A stretch of 64,000 nt of DNA from Chrysoporthe austroafricana (lineage: Eukaryota; Ascomycota; Sordariomycetes; Diaporthales; Cryphonectriaceae): NCBI GenBank assembly GCA_001051155.2, contig JYIP02000009.1, forward strand, positions 62,001 through 126,000, read 5' to 3'. Each line of letters starts with the position of its first letter. The stretch's first letter is position 1. Below, one piece after another: positions 33,103-45,562 of the stretch. The translations under genes were made by a program, and so were the position numbers. Below the pieces are notes generated by a model. The model saw only the letters and a program-made list of their open reading frames with translations. It was not told the DNA's origin and made no database searches.

Positions 33103-34222
33103 ATGCCGGCGTTCAGGACAGGATGGTACCGTACGTATATATATATATATATACACACACAACAAAGGAGGCCGGTCTTGTGTGTCCCGAGCAGCATTCC
33201 AGTCGCCACAGCTCGGGGCGAGACAGGCACATTCCTCACAGCAAACGCATGCTGACTGACGTCTTCTTGTCTTAGGGTTCGTGCCGTTCCTGGGATACCA
33301 TCATGTGTTGATGATATTGATAGCAGTTGCCATCATACTACTATGTAAGCGACGGCACCCAGCCCACTCCCCGATTCACTACCACCCACTATGCTCTGGG
33401 CTGTGTGGCTGATGACCCTTTCTCTCTCCCTCTCCACAGCACTACTACTTGCAGGCTGCTCCTCCTCCAGCCCGTTAATACCAAACATTTTCCTCCTCTC
33501 ACTCTACTACGACAACTACACGCCGCATCCCGACACCGCGCAGGTCAACTACGCCGTCTACTCCGAGATCCAGAACATAGCGGGGGACGCGCGCCTGCAG
33601 GCCCGCGTGGGCTACTTCGGCATCTGCATCAACCCGGACGGCGGCTCCTGGCTGTGTTCTAACAATGCCACGGCCCTGGCGCAGGAGGTCAGCGTCGACC
33701 AGGACCCGCTGAACCTGATCTGGCTGGCGAGCCAGTTCAAGGACATGGTGGTGTTCCCCTACCTAGTGTACGTTTTTTTCCCTCCCTTCTTTTCCCATCC
33801 GTCCAATGCCCCTCTGAGAGGATACCCGCTGACCTGCCCCGCCCCGCAGCATCATCGCCATCATCTTCGCCTTCATCTGCTTCCTTCTCCTCGCCACCTT
33901 CCCCGGCTGGCACGAGGAGGAGGACTCGGTCGGCTCCGAGCGCGAGGTCAAGCCCTTCCCCAGCCGGCCCGTCTCGCAGGTCGCCCTCGCCATCATCTTC
34001 ATCTCGTCCATCTTCATCCTCGTCTCCGTCCTCTGGCAGCACACCGCGTCCGTCGCCGCCAGCACCATAGCCGAAGACTTCGGCAACGGAGCCGTCAAGT
34101 CCGGGGTCGGTACCAGCGCCATGGTCCTGGGCTGGTTCTCCTTCACCTTGCTCATCATCGTCACCATCGGCCTGCTCGTCATGATCCTGAGCATACGCGT
34201 CCTGAGCCAGCTGGCTGACTGA
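33103..34222 (+). CDS. FIG1: Fig1 family membrane protein (mating/calcium regulator)
   Basis: Multi-pass plasma-membrane protein of the Ca2+ regulator and membrane fusion protein Fig1 family, involved in low-affinity calcium influx and cell fusion during mating. 265 aa; exons are 33103-33130, 33276-33344, 33440-33767 and 33850-34222. A first TM (about residues 20-38, LMILIAVAIILLSLLLAG) is followed by the extracellular loop with the signature G90-Y-F-G-I-C95-I and a partner C105. Then come three more TMs (PYLVIIAIIFAFICFLLL, VALAIIFISSIFILVSVLW, MVLGWFSFTLLIIVTIGLLVM). The intact signature and four TMs match the family topology. The tiny first exon (28 nt) rests on splice signals (GTACGT...TTAG) and a continuous frame, so it is slightly less certain than the rest. 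Confidence 0.9.
33136..33162. repeat. (TA)n-(CA)n microsatellite inside FIG1 intron 1
   Basis: A TA run followed by a CA run starting five bases into the intron, directly after the GTACG donor. Confidence 0.9.
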
Positions 34223-35846
34223 TCCGCCGGCTCGGCTCAGCTTCTCTTGAGATATATCACGAGAAGGAGCGGAAGGGGGGCTTCGCCCTTCCTCATTGTT
34301 TTTTCCTGCTTTCATTTCACAGGCAATGCATGGTTGGGCCTCTCTTGTCACGAAGGAACGAATATGATGGGACGGGGCCATGAGGTGACGAAAGCAGATA
34401 GACGTCTGGCGGGAGGAGGGCTGGAGCAATGGCCCGCAGCCGAAATGCAGGCCAGAAAAAGCCCTCCGGAGACCCGTCCGGGCCTGACCCCGCCGAAAAC
34501 CACGACGACACGGCGTATATAATGACACAAGGAAGGGACGGATGAAACTTTCGAGCGAGCGAGAGACGGATTGGCACCGATATACCCCGGGGGAAGTTCC
34601 CCCACATGTGAGCGACGTGGACCGAACAAACCAGGAAAAAAAAGAAACAGAAAAAAAAGCCCGAGTGTACATGCCATGGACTTCGCTTCCCCCCTCTCCA
34701 TCCATCCATCCACCGGAGTCAGTCGTGGGGAGCGATCACGCCCGACGACACACAGAAAACACACACAAAAACCAAAACAAACACACAAAGCATTTGGGAA
34801 GCCCGGAGTTCAGCACGTACATACATTCGGAATCGTCAGGTTGGGAAGGCAAGGCAAAGGGGCGGGGGGCGGGGCGGGGGCGCGGAGGGAAAAGGGTGCT
34901 GCTCTGCTTGCTGCTGGGGGGCCCCTTCGTCTCTGTTTTTTTCTTCATTTTTAATATCGACATAAAACTTTGCGTGTGTCTTGAAATATTATTGTGCCTT
35001 TGTTACTTGTATTGTTTTCCTCCCCTCCCTCCATCTCGCTCTGTCTGGAGTTCCGCTCTCCCGGTGTCCTACACCTACCTACTTGCGTGTAGAGAGGAAG
35101 GGAAGGGGAGATAGGGAGGGTGAGAGTGAGATGGTCATAGGATAGAGAGGGGCGGAAGGAAAGGGCAGGCAAGGGAGCGGGTAAAGGAAGAGGATTTGGA
35201 CCCATCTCCGGGTGCGGTATCTCGGGATCTTCGACTTGGGCCGGGACCGGATGGAGATGGGGAGTCCGGAAATGGAAATAAATACTACTGACCATCACTC
35301 AATCTCGGGTCCCACCCAGCTCTTTTGACACAAAGTGACACGTAAGGCAAGGAGCAGTCCAGTCAGTGATGCAACCTAAGGCGGAGGAGATCCCGAGGGG
35401 GTGGGGGGTGGTTGGAAATACTGGAACAAGTATATTGATAGATAGGTAGGTATCACCACCATCTTCAGTGTTGTCGTACCTAGGGTATGCGGGTCTTTGC
35501 CACAATTTTAACAACTCCATGTCCAAGGCGCATAGGTAAGAATGCCCCCCTGTCTTATGCAGGCCCGTGATTACACCGTATGCCAAACCGTCCGTCCTTT
35601 TTCTAGGTGGATATGATGATATACCAACTCAGACCCATGCCCGTCCGTCAGTGGTCCTCCAGGTTCGACTGTCCTGGGGTCTTGACTAGATGCCGGCCGC
35701 CGCCGGTTAAAAACGCCAAACTCCGCCCACCATGCTATTTACACATTACGAGAGAAAACCCTCGTCCCGTCCAGCTTTGATTCTATACAACAAGCCCGGC
35801 CGTGCACTGCTGTCCCAGGCCGGCCCGACGGCCGACGACGGCTGCT
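34223..35846. other. Convergent intergenic region
   Basis: About 1.6 kb between the 3' ends of FIG1 and the GH47 gene. A-rich and G-rich low-complexity tracts occur (34620-34660, 34745-34795, 34858-34890). No gene is seen. Confidence 0.45.
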
Positions 35847-38800
35847 TTACGAAGGCCGTCGGAAGGGGTGTGCCTCCGTGTTCAGCACCCAGTCGTCGAG
35901 CGATATGACGTCCGGCTCCGAGTACAGCAGGTAGAAGTACTTGAGCGTCTCGGCAATCCAGAAGCTCTCCATGGTGCCCATGTGCCTCAGCTTTGTCAGG
36001 TCATTAACGCCGTTGATGGCCGAGTGGGCCGGGTCGTCGCGCACGTGACTGAGGATGGACTGCCACATCGTCCAGCCCTTCTCCTGCCAGATGGGGTCAC
36101 CCGTGATCCGGTACATGTACCAGACCGATTCGATAGCTTCAGGCCTGCGAGGGATGTCAGCACCGGTCTGGTAGGGTTGGCTGGCGAGGATGGGTGGCCG
36201 CAGACTTACCGTAACTGATAGCCATTGCTGCCAATCTGGGTGTATCCCGGCGGTAGAGCCCCTGAGTTGATACGATCCGCCACGAACTCCAGATGAGTCT
36301 GAGGTCTACGTGGTTTGGCAGGAACCTTGAACGGGGGCCTAGGCTTGGGTTGGGGCCTCGGCATGGCCTTATTCTGCTCGATGGGCACTTGCCCTGCCGG
36401 GCCGCCTGGTGAGCCGGCTGATGGAGGTACCACCTGGGCTGGTTCGGGCTCGGCAAAGAACTCTTCGTCGAGTTTCCGTATCTTCTCCTCGATGGCCTGC
36501 TGGTCGAGCAGCGACGGGTCGAACGCAAGGGTGTCTCCTGACACGGGGTCGACATCTCGCTTGCTATGCCCCGCCTGATACTGGGCATCGTCGTCGAGCC
36601 TCGAGGAGCCGCCTCTGTCCCTATTGGGTACGCCAGACTTCGGGTTGGGCTTTGTATCGCTGGAGGGCGCCACTGGTATCCCCAGCTCTTCTGCGGCTTG
36701 TTGCAGCACAGCCTCGGCACGCAGAGCCTCGTTTTTGACGACTTCCCACTCCGCCAGCTTGTCCATGTAGAGGTTCATCTGGGCCTCCCTGATCTGGGGA
36801 TTCGGGTCGATCCCGAGGTACCATGCCGAGTCATTCCACTGGCATGGCCCAGAATCTGGACATGGTGTGACATAAGCCGTCTCCGCCATGATGCCGGTCG
36901 GCATGCTGGAGTAGGCCCAGACGCATCCATCTGTGAGACGCCGCCCGATCTCGAGATCCTCCTCTGAGTCGAAGATCTTGCCCCCCATGGCGAACATGCC
37001 CCCGAGGAAGCACGTCAGGTGGGTGACCTCATAGTTGCGGCTGTTCGCTTTTGCGACTTCCAGGTCGTCTGCGGGTGCGACCTGGAGCTTGGAAGAGAAG
37101 AGGATATCGGCGTTGTCACGGGTCATCGGCCGGTACAACAGATGCTCTTTGACCGCAGCGACTGTCTTCTCGTGCATGGAGCGGTATTTGGCCTCCAGGC
37201 CCCCGAGGAGGAGGTATTGCTTTGGAAAATACTCGTACGCCGAGTCCTGGCTGCCGCCCATACCGAAAGACTGGGTCCCCGACGCAGCAGTGAGGTTCTG
37301 GGCCACACATTCCCAATTCGTAGGCAGGCCATCCGCTGCAAGAGGCTCATTGACCGGGCCGCGGCTGCTTGATCCCCCCTTGTTCGATGCACTCCAGTGT
37401 GCCTCCGAAGGGCCAATTTTCGGCGGGTTTTGGGACGTGTCGCGGCGCTGGACGGTACCCCTCGAAGCGCCTGCACCACCGTGGTTGGTGTTGTCACGCA
37501 GTTCGGCCTCGGAGCTTGCTGCCTTCTTTGGCTTGTATCCTTCGGGCTCGTGCTGCGGATCGTGCTTTGCCTGCTGCTGGGCCTGGAGGCTCGCGTTGTC
37601 AATCGAGTTGCGCGTTGCCGACTTGTTGCAGCCGGAGGCATCGATGTTCTCGGGGAAGATGCCCGGAATCCGGGATGCCGTCGTGTCCTCACGGTTCTGC
37701 CACTCTTCCAGCGCATTGGTGATGCGGGCGACGGCGTCGTAGTACTTGTCCTTGCCGGTCAGCTGGGCCAGCCTGGTGAATTCCATGGACAGCGTCCCGA
37801 GCTCTGCCACGCCCGCCCTGGTGTGGGCGCGTTTGGGCTGAGAGGCATGGGCTGGTTTCCACTGGTAGTACAGGACCGGCATCCGGTTCGGCGTGTCAAA
37901 CACGCCCATCAGCACCTCGGCGAGCTCCACAGCCTTGTTGAGGAGCAGCGGGTAGTCGCCTTTGTGGCCGCCAGTCAGGTCGTAGGCACCCAAGAGCCCG
38001 CCCAGGTAGCGGATCGTCGTCTCGAAGACCGGGATATCATTACGATTGGTAGTCGTGAAGTCGACATTGTTCAAGCCGTTGTACGCCCCGTCGAACTCAT
38101 CCTTCAGGCCCATGATCCACAACGTGTCCAGGGAGTCCACCAGAGTCGCGCCCCAGCCACAGAACGGGTCCCGAAACTTCTTGTCGGAGACAAGAAGCTC
38201 GTCATGGCCAAAGGCGTACTGGGTGTAGGCATCCCACGCGCGCTTTGCCTCGGCCCTGACCTGGTCCAGGCGGTCCTCCCGCTTCGCCCTGGCCTCCTCC
38301 GTCTCGGGCCCGAAGCTGTGCTGAATCGTGGGGATCGCCCTGGCCTTGCCGGTGGGCAGAGGGATCAGCGAGCCCTCCTCGACGGGGAAGCGCTCTGCCG
38401 GCCTGGTCCAGTGGGTCGGCGGGGTGAAGGTCGCGCTCGGCTCGAAGCGGCCCGGCGGATCCTTCATGTGGAGGTCGAGGTCATCCTGGGCGCCTTCCGG
38501 GTAGACATCCTGAACCTTACCCGGCCTCCGGTCTGGGACCCCGGCGCCCGCCGGCCTGTTCCCAGCTGCGGGGGCGTGGCCGTCGGCCGCGGTCGGGGGC
38601 GGCAGGGCGAAGCTATCCCCAGCCCCCAGGTCGGGCTTGAGGTCGGGTATCTTGACCCTGTCGTCGGGCCTGGGGCTGGGCCCATCACCACCGGCTGGCG
38701 GGTAGGGCACGGACGGCCGCTGGGCGAGGTCGGCCTGCGCAGGCCTGTGGCCGGCGTTGGGCAGCACGGCGGCGACGTACTGGAACTGAGACTCGAAGTC

Positions 38801-38896
38801 GTCTTCCCAGGCGGGGTCGCTCGAGACCCGGTAGAGGAGGAACACGACGAAGAGGGCACACGCGACGAAGACGCGGTATCTCCTAAATCGAGGCAT
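35847..38896 (-). CDS. GH47 mannosyl-oligosaccharide alpha-1,2-mannosidase
   Basis: Class I inverting alpha-1,2-mannosidase that trims Man residues from N-glycans in the ER/Golgi. 994 aa; exons are 38896-36210 and 36144-35847, with a 65-bp intron (GTAAGT...CGCAG) joining [12 protein letters not shown]. The start MPRFRRYR precedes a type II signal anchor ([15 protein letters not shown]). GH47 landmarks: [57 protein letters not shown] and, at the C terminus, [15 protein letters not shown] and the Ca2+-binding LNTEAHPF. Compared with minimal GH47 enzymes it is long. It has a ~150-residue Pro-rich stem, a ~100-residue polar insert in the catalytic domain (after [12 protein letters not shown]) and a second ~120-residue charged insert just before [10 protein letters not shown]. 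Active-site surroundings look intact. Confidence 0.95.
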
Positions 38897-41766
38897 GGTG
38901 GGCCGGGACGGGCCTCCCCCGGCGGGGGGCAGCCCAGGAGCTGAGAGGGTTTCGGCGCCCGGGAAAGGGGAGGAGGGCCCTGCGGCGTGGGGGAGCTCGC
39001 GCTGGAGCGCGTGCTGGCCGGAGGGGGTTCTGACGGGCGAGGCGGCTGTCTGTCTGTATGGTTTAGCAACACGAAGGCCAGAAGCGGTTGTTGAGGTGCC
39101 AGGGAGACAGACAGGCACAGATAGGCGCACAAGGAAGCAGTGTATTACGACTCCGGAGCGAGGGTCACCGGGTCATGTTATGTACGGGGGGGGGGCCGAG
39201 GTGGCTGCCAGCCACTGCTGCCGGAAGCAGCTTAGGTGTGGATATGGATGATGATGGTGGTGGTGGTGGTGGAGGTGGTGGTGGTCGCAGCAAGGTGGCG
39301 TCCGTCTGAAGGGTGGGAGGGCGTGGGCGCACAGCAGCAGGACGACAATGATAAAGACAACAAACAACAAAGACAGCGAGGGCGGCGAGAGCGAGGTTAA
39401 GAACGACCTCGTCTGTCCGTCCGTGCCAGCCCGCAGCCAGTGCCTCTCGTGCTCGTGCTCGTGCTGCGCTGTGTCTCGTGGGACGACAGGAGCAAGGCCC
39501 GCGGCGGGGGCCCCTGTGGCAGGCGTGCAAGGGCACTATCGAAAAGGCGAGATGTCGCCAAGACGGAGCTAGAAGGCGCGCGCCGAGGGCCCTGGGGGCA
39601 GCCAGCCCACTGCCAGCCAGGCAGCCCTCTGGGATGGGAAGGAGCCCGCGAGCCTGGCGTTCCTGGCGAGCCAGTGGGAAGAACTGTTGGTCTTGGCCTT
39701 TCCCATATTACCTACATAGTAATTACATAGTATGACCAACTCGATACTAGGGTACATACCGGTAACTGGGGACTGCTGCGCAGAGTATGGTACCCCGTAG
39801 CGCCGGCGTCTTGGCGCGTCTCACAAGGGCAAGAGGACCTTTCCACCTTTTCTCTTCATCCCAATTTGCTGGGGACTGCGAGGGCTGGAGAGAGGGAGGG
39901 GAGGGGGCGTGAGACCGGCCTGTGACTCTGTTGAAGACGGCTGGCTCGTCGAGAGACATTCCATTCCCGGCGCCCTCGACCACCCCTGCAGCGCCGTTTC
40001 CATATTTGTACCTGTGTCAGTGAGTGTCTTACCCAGTAGAGAGATCCGCCAGGCTGGTGGTCAGCAGTCGACTGCATCCGGAGCCTTCCGCGGGGGCTGC
40101 GCGCTGGGGGCCATCTCGCAGCGGGGATGCCAATTAGAAAAAAACCCCTGGACCCTGGGCCCCATGCAGCCCTGGGCGTCCACAGCACCACCAATAACCC
40201 CCCTGGACGGGAGCGCGGATGGGGGTCGAGATCACTGGGGCCGCCCCCCCTGGGCGCTGGCACTTTAAGCATGCAAATTGGCTTAAGCATTGAGCTGCCG
40301 GGGGGTCTGCTAGGTACATACGATACGTCCGTACTCACTCACACACGCCACCTGCTACAGGTTACGCTATGCACTATGCAGATATGAGATGCTAGGTATA
40401 GACCACTAGCCGTACCACAGCGCGGGCAGCCTTGGTCCGCCAGGACATCCTCATCCACCACCTGGCCTGACCTTCCCCGATGGGCATCCCTCGCCTCGCT
40501 CGTGACCCGGCGAGGCGGAGAGAGAGGGACAGACTCTGCATGAGCGTGTGGGGAACTGGCCTGCCTGGGCACAGCAACCCAAGCTGCATCTGGACCTGGC
40601 TCGGTTCGACTCGACGCGGCCATGTGCTCGCGGCGGATGCGACCTTCCGTCGTCGAATTCGACCCTTTTCTGTGCCTCTCGCCCGGCGCCGGATCGAATC
40701 GCCCGGATCGACACTTTTGATCTCGACGTCCCCCTCCCTCATCTCACGTCGCCATGCGTGGGATCTCTTTACCCAGTACCCGCCGGCGGTCCAGAACGCT
40801 GCACCGTCCCGGCCTGTGTATAGCACCTCCCACACGCACGTGACGGGCTGATAGATATGCCTATCGCTCTCTCTCTATCTCTCTATCTCGCACACTCCCC
40901 CCCCCCCGTGGGATCGAACCTCGGCGTCGTCTTGCTGCACGTGCTTTTCCAGCACCGCGACCCGTAATACAGCACAGTGGGTTCCGCGCCCTCGTCCAGG
41001 GACCCAGAACCGGGGACCCTCCTTTCGGCATGGCCGCCTCGGCATCGCAATGGCGGCCTCCAGTCGCCGAGACCCTCTTTCTGGTCAGGCGCCCGCCTGT
41101 CATGTCATCATGTCAGACGCCACCGTGAGCCGGCTCGGGCTATGACAATTCTGCCGGGCCGGAGGTCGGGATCTGTGCCGTGCTGTGCTGCTACGTAGTA
41201 GCTGCAGGTGTCCAGCAGCTTGCGCCTGTTCTCAGGTGCACTCGCAGGATGGGAGGGAGACATCAGGAGGAGGGGCGGGCGGACAGCTGATACTCCTGGG
41301 AACAGACGATTCGAATTTCTGTGGAGATGAGGCTCGGCCGAGATGCCAATCGCATGAGGTACCAGGACTGGACACGGCGCGGTGGCTCGTCTGACAGCCC
41401 AGATTCCAAATGCTTACTGCTGGTGTGACGAAAGGCGCCCTGGGAACCTGGCATAGGCTATATCTTGCGTTCTGGCCGGCCTGTGGCGTACCCTAACCAA
41501 CGCCAAAAGAACAACGCCGGCGACAGTACAGAGGATTCGCTACTAAGCACGATCACAGCGAAGGAAGTTACACCTTAATTAGCCCAACGGCGACCTCGAC
41601 CCTTGAGGAGACGGCCGGTCCGGTCTGGGATCCCGAAAAGCTCTCCTCTCTTTTTAGTACAGACATTGCCACGCCGAGGCTGCGCCTGGGACTTTTTCGC
41701 ACCCCATATGATCTGTTCCGGCGCGACCGCTATGCAGTCCACAGTGCGGTGCTTCTATCGGACAGT
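38897..41766. other. 2.9-kb intergenic region
   Basis: Between the divergently placed flanks of the GH47 gene and the MFS gene's 3' end. It contains simple repeats but no gene I can support. A stretch near 40909-40975 has a tRNA-like GGTTCGATCCC on the minus strand but does not fold as a tRNA. Confidence 0.45.
39247..39285. repeat. (GGT)n-type microsatellite
   Basis: Imperfect GAT/GGT triplet run about 350 bp upstream of the GH47 start. Confidence 0.85.
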
Positions 41767-43805
41767 TTAAACACCCTTCTCCACGTCTTTGACCTCTGCA
41801 CCAGCACCCAGCTTCTCGTCCTCCGCCCTCGCATCCGCCGGCCGGCTCGTGTCGTTGTCCTCAGGCGTCTCGTCGTTCTGAGCGGCTGCCTCGGGAGCGC
41901 CGGCGGCGGCGGCGGCCTGCCTCTGCTGTCTCTGGAGCTTCTCGAGGAGCTTGGCCCGCTTCCTGTCCTGCCTGTCCTGGTCCTCCCTCATCTTCCTGAT
42001 CACAGGACTCTTGGCCCGGATCTTGGAGCCGTACTTGTAGAACACGATCGGGATTGGGATCAGCGCCACCTCCAGCAGGCCGAGCAGCGTCCCGGCCCAC
42101 TGCGGCGTGAGCGCCTCGTACATACTGGGCCCGGCCAGGGGGAGCGTCGCCCCGAAGAGGGACCGGATCACCGCGTTGCCCGCGAGGGCGGACGCGGCGA
42201 ACGTCCCGTACGCCCCGGCCAGGTAGTTGGTGCCATAGATGAAGCACAGCGTGTTGCCCAGGCCGAACGGGATGCCGAAGGCGATGGGGATGGCGTAGGG
42301 GATGCTCGTCGGCAGGCACGTCCAGGAGAACACCAGCTGCCCGATGGGCGTCAGCACGGCGCCGATCGACATCACGCTCGCGCTGGCCTCGGGCGGCACG
42401 CGGCCGGTCTCGGGGTCCTTGGCGTGTGAGTTGATGATCTTCCTCCACACGGGCTCCATGACGATCGCAATCATCGTCCCGACGCCGATGCCCAGGAACG
42501 CCAGGCCGGTGACACCGGGCCCCCAGCCCCTCTTGTCCTCGAACACGATCGGGTAGGCAACGAAACACTGCGCGAGGGGGGTCAGCTTGCACTACGTCCG
42601 CCGGCCCCAGCGGGCGTCACGGGGGAGCGGATGGGGTCACCCACTAGGTATAGGATCCCGTAGATTACCGAGATCCAGACGTTGAAAAACCACAGGATCG
42701 GCTCCGTGGCGCTCAGTATGAACGGCCGGCCCAGGTTGACGCGCAGCAGCTCCAGGGTGGACCTCTTCGCGTCGTCATACTCGCACCAGTACCTCTCGTC
42801 GTCCTCCTCCTTCCTGCGCCTCGCCGCCTTGGCCTTCAGGATGCTCGGCGCATACGACTCCTTCACCGTCGCCATCAGCAGGACGGCGACGCCGCTCAGG
42901 ATCAGCACGATCCAGTTGTCCCACCGCCACCCGAGATACTGATACACGAAGCCGCCGATGAGCGGGCCCGTCACGGGCCCGTTGAGCGGCGCAATGCTCC
43001 ACAAGCTCATGTACTTGGCGCGGTCGTCATCCGTCGAGATGTCCGCGATCGTGCCGGCGCCGTTGCAGACCATGACCGCGCCGAACAGCGCCCCGAAGAA
43101 CCGGACCACGATGATCTCCGCTAGGCTCTGGGCCAGCGCGGCAGGGAGGACGAGAAGGGTCGACACCGCCAGGCATATGAGGTACACGGGCCGCCTGCCG
43201 AACAGCTCGCTCAGCGGCGCCACGATCAGGCTCCCCGAGGCGAGGCCGATCAGGTACGTGGTCACGCCCAGCGTGGCGACGGCCTCCCGCGTCTCGCCGA
43301 ACGCCGTCATCAGCCCCGGGATCGCGGCCGTGTACGATGTCGAGTACAGGACGATGACCCACGTGCTGAAGCTGACGGCCGTGATGGTCCACAGGCGGTA
43401 CCACAGCGGCCACTCCTTGGGGTTCAGCGGGTCCGACGGCGTGTCGAAGGTCACCTCGTACTCGGGCGGGCGGGACCAGGTCGACGTCGTCGTCACGGCG
43501 GTGGCGCCGGTGCGGATGCGGGCGACCTCGGCGTGCGGCAGCACCCCGCCGCCGCCCGAGAGGGCGATCTCCAGCGGCTCGAGGGGGTCGGAGTCGTCCG
43601 TCGCGTTGGACGAGGCGCGCGAGCGCGTCCGCCGGCTGGTCGCGCGGCTGCGGCTGCGGGCCCCGGCCTTGCTGGCGGGGGAGAGCGGCGGCGAGGCGTC
43701 CTTCTCGTTCAGGGACGAGCCGTCCGTCTGCTCGAGCTGCTGCTCATGCTCGTGGGCGCCCGCGGCGTCGGGCTTCTCCGAGCCAAAGTCTACGCTGTCT
43801 GCCAT
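41767..43805 (-). CDS. MFS transporter, DHA1 family (drug/polyamine:H+ antiporter type)
   Basis: Plasma-membrane proton antiporter, 653 aa. Exons are 43805-42645 and 42567-41767; the 78-bp intron (donor GTGGGT, phase 0) joins GILYL|CFVAYPIVF. The ATG at 43805 (MADSVDFGSEK) is preferred over longer in-frame frames. A ~140-residue Ser/Arg-rich cytosolic N terminus is followed by 12 predicted TMs. Motif A-like PLSELFGRRPVYL and TM5 antiporter motif C (NGPVTGPLIGG) place it in DHA1, near Tpo1-like polyamine/drug exporters. The C-terminal half has the conserved IPIAFGIPFGLGNTL and NYLAGAYG segments and an extended Gln/Ala-rich cytosolic tail. The substrate is not deducible from sequence. Confidence 0.93.
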
Positions 43806-45562
43806 GGCTTGGCCTCTCACCGGGCTTTCTGGTATGGTGTTTGGTTTGACCTGCAAGGTCGGCAAAGGACGCACGGGAGGACCCGGTGGCTGGCCTTATG
43901 AGTGAGTGATTCCCGGATTGTGTGCGAGCTTGCTGTTGAAGCAGCCAAAAGAATGATGACTCGGAAAAGCCGACAGGATTCGACCTCTGTGCGAAGGCCT
44001 CTCTCTCTTCTGCTGGCCGCGTGAAGACTTTGTAAGTGAAGTTACAAGAAATGAAGGATCGCAGGAGCTGGCGGACTCGCTTCGTAATCGCCGAGGGCTC
44101 CAGTTGGGAGATGTCAACGACGCCCTGTCTGCATGGACGCGCACCAACGTGCGACGAGGCGGGAGGCAGGTCGTCTTCGCGCAGGAACTAACAACAGCCT
44201 CACTCTCTTCCCGACGGCGAATCCAGCCACTTGTAGGGGAACAACTCGGATCTGCTCACCGTCTCGTCTCTGCCGGCGGGAACTAGACTAGACAAGAGAG
44301 GGCAACAGATAAAAAAGAAAGGGGGGTGGGGCCCCACGCTGCGATAAACGCCTTCGCCCCCCGCCTCCTCCCGTTGCCATTCCCACCGCCGGGCCCAACG
44401 CGGGAACAATCGTGTCCTTAGTCGTCGGCCCATCGCGGCTGCATGCACGACCGACCGCCCTGTGTTGCCTCGTCTCTCGTTGCCGGCTCTCGCTGCCTGC
44501 CAATCTGTCTTGTCTAGCTGGCTGGCTGGCTGGCCGGCTTTAGGGGGGGGGGGTGGGCAAATGCACTTTTCCCTTCGCGTTCGGAATAGCGGCCGGCCGT
44601 GCATGACACGCGGCGGAGCTGCTGCCGCTGACAGCGATTGCGGCCCGAGGACAGAGGCACACCATTTTAGGGCGAATGTGTCCCCTGAGGTCGAACCGAC
44701 CGTAGCCGCGGACGGAGAGTCAGTCAGCCTCTCTCGGCGGACGGCCGAATTTTTCTGTTCGAGTCCTTTGAGTCCTCGACACCTGTACTGCCTCACCACC
44801 AGCACCACCTCCCACAGCCTCGATTCGAGAGCAGACAAGCAGACACAGAGGACGACCGAGTCCTGGTCGGATGCGCTGGCCAACGTGCTCACTCAGACCC
44901 ACGGTTGGTCTGCCTGCTCGTCCGCCGTGCACCCGATGACGGGGGGCAAAGGGTGTATCGGGTATGCGGTCGATTGGCCTATGGTGGCCGGGACCGAGGA
45001 GGGGAGACGAAAGAGGCTATGCCGGCCGATGCACCTCGGCCTTTCGCGCCCTCAGCCGGAGAACGGGCCAGGCTAAGTGCCCGGTGCGATTATTAACTAC
45101 CTGGCAACGTCCAGCGAGGCCGGCATCGCGAAGGACGCCGTGCCCTGCCGCGCGGGAGTCTGGTTTCAGCGCTGTTCCCTCAAACTCAAAAGACCGCCCG
45201 TCGCCGGCGGACGGCGCCGGTGCCGCGGGGCCGCCTCATACGATCCGGCCGTGACTCAGTACTTACAGAGTAATTACTCTATCTTGTGCATGGGTATATA
45301 TCTTGCCCTAGTCTTCTTGTGGACAGATGACCTGTGGACCCAGACCCACAGGCGCCTCTCGAGCGTTCGGTGTAGGTTCTGACAGGGGGTCTAATATTTC
45401 GGCCTCACGCTGTAGCACGCTTCTTGTCCCGACGCGGGACGAGGAGGAGGATCGTGGCTGGCACGCGCCTTGCGGAGTAGCTCGTCGGTTGTCTCATCTA
45501 TCTTTTTTCTTTTTGCGCCGTTGCTTTTTTTTCCCTTCCTTCTTCATGATCGCACGTAGATA
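43806..45562. other. Intergenic / MFS promoter
   Basis: About 1.75 kb. Open frames on both strands between 44200 and 45080 overlap one another and show no domain, so no gene is called. Confidence 0.45.

Noticed and set aside
37397..38944. 515-codon plus-strand open frame
   Set aside because: Lies antisense over the GH47 catalytic domain, whose motifs prove the minus strand codes.
40909..40985. tRNA-like B-box (GGTTCGATCCC on the minus strand) with a stem-loop GTGCT...AGCAC upstream
   Set aside because: No matching acceptor stem, no A box, and the candidate anticodon loop lacks U33. It cannot be folded as a tRNA.
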